A program made the translations under genes and the position numbers. Shown here piece after piece: positions 1 through 5,063 of a DNA stretch of 5,063 bases. Source of the stretch: Candidatus Desulfofervidaceae bacterium. Lineage in GTDB: Bacteria > Desulfobacterota > Desulfofervidia > Desulfofervidales > Desulfofervidaceae. Numbering within the stretch: the stretch's first letter is position 1; every line of letters starts with the position of its first letter. The DNA lies in contig JAGHCL010000016.1 in NCBI GenBank assembly GCA_021160485.1, positions 1 to 5,063 on the forward strand, given 5' to 3'. The notes below the pieces were generated by a model that made no database searches, was not told where the DNA came from, and saw nothing but the letters and a program-made list of their open reading frames with translations.

Positions 1-88
1 AGGGAACAGGTTGAGTAAAGATAATATGCATCTGAGTTTTTCAACAAGCTGTTAACCTTTACCTATATATCCTTTTCTTATTGGTTAT
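1..88. other. Region downstream of valS, no clear terminator
   Basis: This short AT-rich stretch follows the valS stop. On the minus strand the only hairpin seen is a weak one, AACA-GCT-TGTT (53-43), followed by GAAAAACTC rather than a U-run, so it is not a convincing intrinsic terminator. No open frame of note is seen. The string around 29-54 recalls a recurrent intergenic or insertion-sequence end motif; this is discussed as a finding. Confidence 0.3.
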
Positions 89-2743
89 TTATTCCTGAAT
101 GCCTTTTATTCTTTCCAGATTGGCCTTGAGTTTCTGGAGTTTTTCCTCTAGTTGGGCAGCCTTGGCTTGTTCCTTTTCTACCACTGCCTTTGGCGCTTTA
201 TTCAGAAAATCTTGATTGGTTAATTTACGCTGCACCATCGCCAGTTCATGGCTTACCTTGTCTATTTCTTTATTCAGCCGTCTTTCTTCCACCTTGGGAT
301 CAAAGATACCTTTAAGTGGCATGTAAATATCCATTCCCTGCCAGACAGCAGCTGAGGCATAAGACGGTCTTTCTGCATGAACACTTAAAGTAAGCCCTTT
401 TATTCCTCCCAGACGACAAATAGGTTCTTTGTGTTTCTCTATCTGAGTCAGTATGTCCTGACGCGGAGTAGAAACAATAATGTCTACTTTTACATTTGGA
501 GGTATACCTATTTCACCACGCATATTTCTTATGGTTTTTACCAGACCTATCATCGTTTCCATTTCTGTTACTACTGATGTTTTTATCAATTCTGGCCTTG
601 GTTGCGGATAAGGTGCTTCCAGAATGCTGTCCTGTGTATAGGGCAGGTGTTGCCAAATTTCTTCAGTGACAAAGGGAATAAATGGGTGCAGGAGTTTTAA
701 GATTGCACTCAATACATAAAGAAGTACTCCTTGCGTAATTTCCTTTTCCTGAGGTGTGGCTGGATGATATAAAGTTGGTTTAACCCATTCTAGATACCAG
801 TCACAAAATTCATGCCAGACAAAATGGTAAAGACTGTAAGCCGCTTTATCAAATTCATAAACATCCAGATTTTGCCGCACTTCGGTAATTACGGTTTGTA
901 AACGACTCAATATCCAAAGGTCTGCTGTCTTGCCCTGCCCTGCTTCGGCTTTGGGTTCGGTATCTTTTTCCAAGTTCATTAATGTAAACCGGGCAGCATT
1001 CCAGAGTTTATTCATAAAGTGGCGATAACCTTCTATTCTTTTTTCAGAAAGGCGGATATCTCTTCCCTGGGCTGCCAGGGAGACCAGGGTAAAACGCAGG
1101 GCATCAGTGCCATACTTAGCAATCATATCCAGAGGGTCTATTACATTTCCCTTGGTCTTGCTCATCTTTTCGCCCTTTTCATCTCTGACCAGGGCGTGAA
1201 TATAGACATTATAAAAGGGCACCTCTCCTATAAAATGTAAGCCCATCATCATCATCCGGGCCACCCAGAAAAAGAGAATATCAAAACCGGTAACCAGGAC
1301 AGAAGTAGGATAAAAACACTTAAGTTCCTCTGTTTCATCTGGCCACCCTAGAGTGCCAAAAGGCCAGAGGGCAGAACTAAACCAGGTGTCAAGGACATCT
1401 GTCTCTGGTTTAAGCTCTCTGCCACCACACTTGGGACATGACGTTGGTGTCTCCTTGGCAACAATGATTTCATCACACTGTGTACAATACCAAGCAGGAA
1501 TACGGTGTCCCCACCATATCTGACGAGAGATACACCAGTCTCTTATATTCTCCATCCACTCATAATAGGTTTTGTCCCAGTTAGCAGGAATAAGGCGGGT
1601 CCTACCTTCTTTTACTGCTGCTAACGCAGGTTCTGCCAGAGGTTTTGTCCGCACAAACCATTGTTTGGAAACCATCGGCTCTACTATGGTTTTACACCGA
1701 TAGCAGTGGCCCACACTGTGCTTAATAGGCTCTATCCTCTCAAGCAGACCTTGCTTTTCTAAATCAACTACAATTTTTTTCCGGCAACTGAATCTGTCCA
1801 AACCGACATAAGGGCCGGCTTCGGGTGTCATGTGGCCAGTTTCGTCTATAACTTTTACTCTCGGTAAATTGTGTTTGTTGCCCAATTCAAAATCATTTGG
1901 ATCATGGGCTGGGGTTACCTTTAGGGCTCCTGTTCCAAATTCTCTATCTACATAAGGGTCAAAGATAATAGGCACTTCTCTTTGCACAACAGGGACAAAC
2001 ACCTTCACTCCCTTCAGGTGTTGATAACGCTCATCTTCAGGATGCACTGCCACCGCTGTATCTCCTAACAGAGTTTCTGGCCGGGTGGTGGCCACAGTGA
2101 CATATCCCTGACCATCTGTGCGAAGATAGCGAATGTAATAAAGGGCACCTTCCTCTTCTTCGTGCTCTACTTCTAAATCAGCCAAAGCCGTCTGACAACG
2201 AGGGCACCAGTTAATAATGTAATCACCACGATAAATAAGTCCCTCCTCATAAAGCCGCACAAATACCTCTTTGACGGCACGGCTAAAACCTTCATCCATG
2301 GTAAAACGCTGTCTACTCCAATCACATGCACAACCAAGGCGTTTCAACTGATTTATAATGCGGTTGCCATATTCTTCCTTCCACTGCCAAACTCGTTTTA
2401 TAAACTCCTCCCGTCCCAACTCCTGGCGAGAAATGCCCTCTTTGGCAAGTTCTCTTTCTACTACATTTTGAGTGGCAATACCGGCGTGATCTGTTCCAGG
2501 GACCCAGAGGACATTATAACCAAGCATTTTTTTATAACGGGCAAGGATATCTTGAAGAGTGCTGTTTAAGGCATGTCCCATATGCAATGAACCCGTAACA
2601 TTAGGTGGGGGGGCCACCATGGAAAATACCTTTTTCTTTTCTTCCAGACTCGGCCTAAACAAGCCCTGGCTAACCCAATATTGATACCACTTCTCTTCCA
2701 CCTTTTCCGGTGCATAGCCTTTATCCAGCAACTTCGTCGCCAT
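89..2743 (-). CDS. valS: Valyl-tRNA synthetase (ValRS), complete
   Basis: This cytoplasmic class Ia enzyme joins valine to tRNA-Val using ATP and hydrolyses mischarged threonine. The 884 residues match the Bacillus/Thermus length class (about 860-880) and are shorter than E. coli (951). Visible in order: the HIGH-type motif HMGH at residues 54-57, after PPPNVTGSL; the CP1 editing domain, roughly 190-345, with TTRPET at 219-224 and TPAHDPNDF at 277-285; paired cysteines C180/C183 and C347/C350 bracketing that domain, plus C420/C423/C436/C439, both resembling the zinc knuckles of homologues; DWCISRQIWWGHRIPAW at 402-418; the KMSKS loop as KMSKT at 526-530; a helical anticodon-binding domain, roughly 605-755; and a charged C-terminal coiled coil, about 815-884, which contacts tRNA in the family. 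The start codon is ATG with AGGGG seven bases upstream; the stop is TAA. No frameshift or missing catalytic motif is seen. It follows selB on the same strand after 79 bases and may be cotranscribed with it. Confidence 0.98.
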   Translation of the reverse strand: MATKLLDKGYAPEKVEEKWYQYWVSQGLFRPSLEEKKKVFSMVAPPPNVTGSLHMGHALNSTLQDILARYKKMLGYNVLWVPGTDHAGIATQNVVERELAKEGISRQELGREEFIKRVWQWKEEYGNRIINQLKRLGCACDWSRQRFTMDEGFSRAVKEVFVRLYEEGLIYRGDYIINWCPRCQTALADLEVEHEEEEGALYYIRYLRTDGQGYVTVATTRPETLLGDTAVAVHPEDERYQHLKGVKVFVPVVQREVPIIFDPYVDREFGTGALKVTPAHDPNDFELGNKHNLPRVKVIDETGHMTPEAGPYVGLDRFSCRKKIVVDLEKQGLLERIEPIKHSVGHCYRCKTIVEPMVSKQWFVRTKPLAEPALAAVKEGRTRLIPANWDKTYYEWMENIRDWCISRQIWWGHRIPAWYCTQCDEIIVAKETPTSCPKCGGRELKPETDVLDTWFSSALWPFGTLGWPDETEELKCFYPTSVLVTGFDILFFWVARMMMMGLHFIGEVPFYNVYIHALVRDEKGEKMSKTKGNVIDPLDMIAKYGTDALRFTLVSLAAQGRDIRLSEKRIEGYRHFMNKLWNAARFTLMNLEKDTEPKAEAGQGKTADLWILSRLQTVITEVRQNLDVYEFDKAAYSLYHFVWHEFCDWYLEWVKPTLYHPATPQEKEITQGVLLYVLSAILKLLHPFIPFVTEEIWQHLPYTQDSILEAPYPQPRPELIKTSVVTEMETMIGLVKTIRNMRGEIGIPPNVKVDIIVSTPRQDILTQIEKHKEPICRLGGIKGLTLSVHAERPSYASAAVWQGMDIYMPLKGIFDPKVEERRLNKEIDKVSHELAMVQRKLTNQDFLNKAPKAVVEKEQAKAAQLEEKLQKLKANLERIKGIQE

Positions 2744-2822
2744 TTTTACACCCCTGTCACTTCAGTATTAACGCAGGCATTGTTAACACAAGTAAACATG
2801 AAGTGTCAAGAAAGGGAAAAGC
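2744..2822 (-). promoter_or_regulatory. selB-valS intergenic leader with a possible two-part RNA stem
   Basis: Read as minus-strand RNA, an outer stem pairs UGACACUUCA (2808-2799) with UGAAGUGACA (2764-2755), 9 of 10 positions. Inside it GUGUUAAC (2789-2782) pairs with GUUAAUAC (2772-2765) at all eight positions, counting one G-U, around the nine-base loop AAUGCCUGC. The left arms are separated by nine unpaired bases, while the right arms are directly adjacent, so the helices could stack. The structure ends at the valS ribosome binding site. No U-run follows, so this is not an intrinsic terminator. A 17-codon open frame with four valine codons (2799-2746) overlaps it. The pairing is seen in the sequence; a regulatory role for valS is inference. 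Confidence 0.4.
2751..2755 (-). promoter_or_regulatory. valS ribosome binding site
   Basis: AGGGG lies seven bases before the valS ATG. It can pair with the anti-Shine-Dalgarno CUCCU with one G-U wobble. Its first base belongs to the end of the predicted leader stem, so the structure could affect access by the ribosome. It is the only purine-rich match at suitable spacing. Confidence 0.55.
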
Positions 2823-4730
2823 CTATCCTCGTAATACCCGCTTATCTCCAACTCTTATAGTAAGTTTGATATTGTCAAAATATTCCAGCAAAGGGATGTT
2901 GTATTTACGGGAAGCCCCTGTTAACTGTTTAAATTCAGAAGGAGTAATTCCGCCATGTTTTTTTATATAATCAACCACTTTGTCTCTTAAATCATTAAGT
3001 AAACAGGCTTCATAATAAAATCCATCCTTAACTTTAACTACCTTGCCTTCAGTGATTAAAAGACCCAAAAGATGTATTATCTTTCTTTCATCTACTTTCA
3101 ATCTCTCACTAATTTCACGAAGTGAAGGAGGAGTATACTGGGCATCACGGAGCAGCTGGTAAATGGATGTTTTTAAGGCAGCGTCTTCTTTATTTAACCG
3201 AATTCGATGTGTCTTTAACCGCATTAAGTGTTGTTCTAAAGCAATAATATCATTCTCCTCCAGATAACGAAGCAGGAAATTAAACACAGCCTCATCTAGA
3301 AAAGGCAATACTTTACTTTTGATTTCATCTTTAGAAATACCAGGTAAAAGTGGTTGAGCACGATGGAATTCTTCCAAAAAGGAAACAACCTTTTTTCTCA
3401 ACTCATTTACAAATTTGGCGTGGAGATACCGCTCACCTTCTGGCTCAACTAGGAAAATTTCACCTGACTCTTCCAGGTTCCTAAGTGATTTATCCATGTC
3501 CGCAAAAAAGGTATTGGTAAGAATTTTAAGGGTTTGTTTATCAACCCCATTATATTTTGCCTCGTTAAGATGAGCCAATATTCGTTCTTCAAGGCTTCCG
3601 CTTTCTAAACATTGTAAGTCTCTAATTACTTCAGACCTTAGCCTTTTGTGTTTGGTTGGGACAGGATGGAGAATAGTGCCACCGCCAAGGGTATAAATGG
3701 GAGAATATGAACGAATAACAAAACGATCGCCAGGCAAAGCCACAGCTTGTTGTTGAAGCCGCAACTGGACAAATCCCTTTTCTCCAGGTTTTAATTCTTC
3801 TTTATCAAGTAAAACTACATAGGCTAAAATCTCTGCCGTATAAAGATGAAGTCTCACCAATGTCCGGTTTTTCAAAGGCTTAGAAACACTTGGCAGGATT
3901 TCCAAAGTTCCATCTAACATAAAGGAAGGAATAAGACTATCAGGAGGAGCAAGGGTATCACCTCTTTCAATTTCTTCTTTTTCTATCCCTTGTAAATTAA
4001 TAGCTGTCCTTTGGCCAGCAAGGGCCTCTTTTACATCCTGATTATGCACCTGCAAACTTCGCGCCTTGGTTACCTTGCCTTTAGGATAAACCTTAAGGGT
4101 ATCACCTACCCTCACCTGCCCACCAATGGTTGTACCTGTAACTACGGTGCCAAAACCCTTAATAGTAAAGACACGATCAATAGGTAGACGGAAGAGACTG
4201 GTCGTTGACTTAGACTCTATATCTGCCACCAGATCTTCTAGGGTAGTAATTAACTCCGGAATACCCTCTTTTGTAACCGAAGACACCTTAACAATGGGTG
4301 CGCCCTCTAAAAAGGTACCTTTTAAAAAATCTTTGATGTCCTCTTCCACAAGTTCCAGCCACTCAGGTTCTACCATATCTATTTTGGTAATCACTACCAA
4401 CCCACGCTTTACCTTTAACAGAGAACAAATTTCCAGATGCTCTTTCGTCTGAGGCATTACCCCTTCATCAGCGGCAATAACGAGAGCAACCAAATCTATG
4501 CCAGCGGCCCCGGCCACCATGTGATGGACAAATTTTTCATGTCCCGGGACATCAACGATACCCAGCAATTGACCACCCGGAAGGGTCAAAAAGGCAAAAC
4601 CCAATTCTATCGTGATTCCTCGCTCTTTTTCTTCCTTAAGCCTATCTGTATCAATACCGGTTAAGGCTCGAATAAGTGCTGTCTTTCCATGGTCAATATG
4701 GCCGGCTGTACCCAAAATAATCGGTTTCAT
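2823..4730 (-). CDS. selB: Selenocysteine-specific elongation factor SelB, complete
   Basis: SelB is an EF-Tu-like GTPase that carries selenocysteyl-tRNA to the ribosome at UGA codons followed by a SECIS hairpin. From the ATG at 4730 it has 635 residues, close to the Moorella (634) and E. coli (614) proteins. Numbered from that Met, the GTPase motifs are GHIDHGKT at 10-17, the switch segment RGITIELGF at 37-45, DVPGHE at 60-65, TKID at 115-118 (the TKxD form, also in E. coli SelB) and SS near 150. EF-Tu-like beta-barrel domains follow (about 178-355), including IKGFGTVVTGT. The rest is the winged-helix region, ending in the hallmark SRKYNIPLLEYFD and TIRVGDKRVLRG that bind the SECIS RNA. The frame extends to a GTG at 4736, adding two residues. 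ATG is preferred because AGGGG lies 8 bases from it but only 2 from the GTG, and because MKPIILGTAGHIDHGKT is the usual family beginning. The stop is TAG. No partner sel gene is in the window. Confidence 0.97.
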   Translation of the reverse strand: MKPIILGTAGHIDHGKTALIRALTGIDTDRLKEEKERGITIELGFAFLTLPGGQLLGIVDVPGHEKFVHHMVAGAAGIDLVALVIAADEGVMPQTKEHLEICSLLKVKRGLVVITKIDMVEPEWLELVEEDIKDFLKGTFLEGAPIVKVSSVTKEGIPELITTLEDLVADIESKSTTSLFRLPIDRVFTIKGFGTVVTGTTIGGQVRVGDTLKVYPKGKVTKARSLQVHNQDVKEALAGQRTAINLQGIEKEEIERGDTLAPPDSLIPSFMLDGTLEILPSVSKPLKNRTLVRLHLYTAEILAYVVLLDKEELKPGEKGFVQLRLQQQAVALPGDRFVIRSYSPIYTLGGGTILHPVPTKHKRLRSEVIRDLQCLESGSLEERILAHLNEAKYNGVDKQTLKILTNTFFADMDKSLRNLEESGEIFLVEPEGERYLHAKFVNELRKKVVSFLEEFHRAQPLLPGISKDEIKSKVLPFLDEAVFNFLLRYLEENDIIALEQHLMRLKTHRIRLNKEDAALKTSIYQLLRDAQYTPPSLREISERLKVDERKIIHLLGLLITEGKVVKVKDGFYYEACLLNDLRDKVVDYIKKHGGITPSEFKQLTGASRKYNIPLLEYFDNIKLTIRVGDKRVLRG

Positions 4731-4738
4731 CTTCACTT

Positions 4739-4743
4739 CCCCT
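4739..4743 (-). promoter_or_regulatory. selB ribosome binding site, decides the start
   Basis: AGGGG lies eight bases before the ATG at 4730, a normal spacing, but only two bases before the in-frame GTG at 4736, which is too close. This supports the ATG as the selB start. The same AGGGG form precedes valS. Confidence 0.6.
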
Positions 4744-4759
4744 ATAGAATTGTGAATTA

Positions 4760-4788
4760 ATTCTACCCTACTTCATTTTTTTATACAA
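4760..4788 (-). promoter_or_regulatory. Candidate sigma-70-type promoter for selB
   Basis: On the minus strand, TTGTAT (4788-4783) and TAGAAT (4765-4760) are separated by exactly 17 bases. The -10 box matches the consensus at five of six positions; the -35 box matches only its TTG. Initiation here would leave a short leader, about 20-25 bases, before the selB ATG. The surrounding DNA is AT-rich, so chance matches are likely, and another -10-like TATAAT at 4943-4938 lacks a good -35. Weak support. Confidence 0.3.
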
Positions 4789-4983
4789 CGGGAGTAAATT
4801 ATTTAGCACTAAAAGGCCACTGTCATGGGTTAGTGATTGATGATAAATAATGGGTAACTAAAATCAATGACAAAGCTAAAACCCAAAATCCGCGATTGAT
4901 TTGAGGGGAAGGTGTATTTAAGAGGGAAAGAAGGAAAATTATAGTATTCCGCAAAAGTTGACATAAAATAAACTTAAATTTCC

Positions 4984-5063
4984 TTATTTCCTCCTTAAGA
5001 AATTATATGCCAGGGCCTCGTTTATACGGTCAAGGGTCTTCACTCGCTGCGCTTGCTCCGACC
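4984..5063 (-). CDS. Possible 3' end of an unidentified gene, cut by the window edge
   Basis: Entering from the right edge on the minus strand, the frame whose first full codon is 5061-5059 stays open for 25 codons and stops at TAA (4986-4984). The peptide starts SEQAQRVKTL and ends AYNFLRRK. It looks like the charged, amphipathic C-terminal helix of a real protein, and both other minus-strand frames are stopped within this stretch. I do not recognise the family. An open run this short has a fair chance of arising randomly, so the call is tentative. If real, the gene lies about 250 bases upstream of selB on the same strand; a sel-related identity is possible but nothing here shows it. Confidence 0.38.
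   Translation of the reverse strand, partial: SEQAQRVKTLDRINEALAYNFLRRK

Larger units (their letters stand above)
4737..4983 (-). other. AT-rich gap upstream of selB, with inverted repeats
   Basis: No convincing gene is seen in these roughly 250 bases. They hold the candidate selB promoter and ribosome binding site and three short perfect inverted repeats: TAGAATT/AATTCTA (4745-4751 and 4759-4765), CACTAA/TTAGTG (4807-4812 and 4830-4835) and AAATCAAT/ATTGATTT (4861-4868 and 4895-4902). A 19-base all-purine run on the plus strand spans 4920-4938. No GC-rich stem with a U-run was found, so no terminator is assigned for a gene to the right. Some repeats of this length are expected by chance in AT-rich DNA. 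Confidence 0.4.

Noticed and set aside
526..530. KMSKT instead of KMSKS in ValRS (protein residues 526-530) as a defect
   Set aside because: Ser-to-Thr at the last position is conservative and occurs in functional class I synthetases; the catalytic lysines are intact. The coordinates given here are residue numbers.
2804..2809. Perfect -35 box TTGACA (minus strand) ahead of valS
   Set aside because: The hexamers 17-18 bases downstream are TTAACA or TAACAA, matching the -10 consensus at only two or three positions, and the TGACA is explained by the leader stem.
2744..2822. T-box riboswitch for valS
   Set aside because: The gap is only 79 bases, no T-box consensus (AGGGUGGNACCGCG-like) is present and there is no terminator/antiterminator pair.
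4126..4452. Plus-strand open frame of 108 codons opposite selB, and similar ones at 1019-1240, 2710-2970 and 4437-4664
   Set aside because: They lie wholly or mostly opposite strongly conserved selB or valS coding sequence, show no recognisable domains and are best explained as shadows.
4958..4963. TTGACA on the plus strand as a promoter reading to the right
   Set aside because: No -10-like hexamer at 16-18 bases; the next sequence is TCCTTA.
4830..4964. Minus-strand 44-codon open frame upstream of selB (starts MSTFAEYYNF)
   Set aside because: No ribosome binding site at usable distance: the AAGGAGG upstream is 25 bases away. The F/Y/S/P-rich composition reflects translated pyrimidine-rich AT DNA, and no family is recognised.
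5002..5033. TTGACC and TATAAT on the minus strand as a promoter upstream of selB
   Set aside because: The spacer is 20 bases, outside the usual 16-18, and both boxes lie inside the possible coding end of the upstream gene.
5040..5063. Resemblance of the right-edge sequence to ColE1/pUC origin DNA (shared ACTCGCTGCGCT)
   Set aside because: Only about a dozen bases agree and the flanks diverge; this is a common low-information word and not evidence of vector or an origin.

Overview
The window carries two complete, well-conserved translation genes, both read from the minus strand. selB encodes the selenocysteine-specific elongation factor and lies upstream. valS encodes valyl-tRNA synthetase and lies downstream, 79 bases after the selB stop codon. 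Together they fill about 90% of the sequence. SelB means the host very probably decodes UGA as selenocysteine. The ValRS is of the shorter, Bacillus/Thermus-like length (884 residues), and the DNA is moderately AT-rich. This fits an anaerobic bacterium, perhaps Desulfobacterota or a clostridial/thermophilic lineage; that placement is inference from general character, not from a search.

Layout from right to left, the direction of transcription. Bases 5063-4984 may be the 3' end of another minus-strand gene cut off by the window edge (25 open codons, unidentified). Bases 4983-4731 are an AT-rich gap with several inverted repeats, a candidate promoter and a GGGG-type ribosome binding site for selB. 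selB runs 4730-2823, with ATG at 4730 preferred over the slightly longer GTG start at 4736. The 79-base selB-valS gap has no U-run terminator, so readthrough is likely. It can fold into a two-part stem that abuts the valS ribosome binding site, and it also contains a 17-codon open frame with four valine codons ending two bases before valS. valS runs 2743-89. The last 88 bases show no convincing terminator.

The two proteins act in different parts of translation: SelB delivers Sec-tRNA to UGA codons marked by an RNA hairpin, and ValRS charges tRNA-Val. No selA, selC (tRNA-Sec), selD or selenoprotein gene is visible. I see no mobile element gene, CRISPR array, tRNA or rRNA. The genes themselves are ordinary; the most interesting material is the possible regulatory structure in the valS leader.
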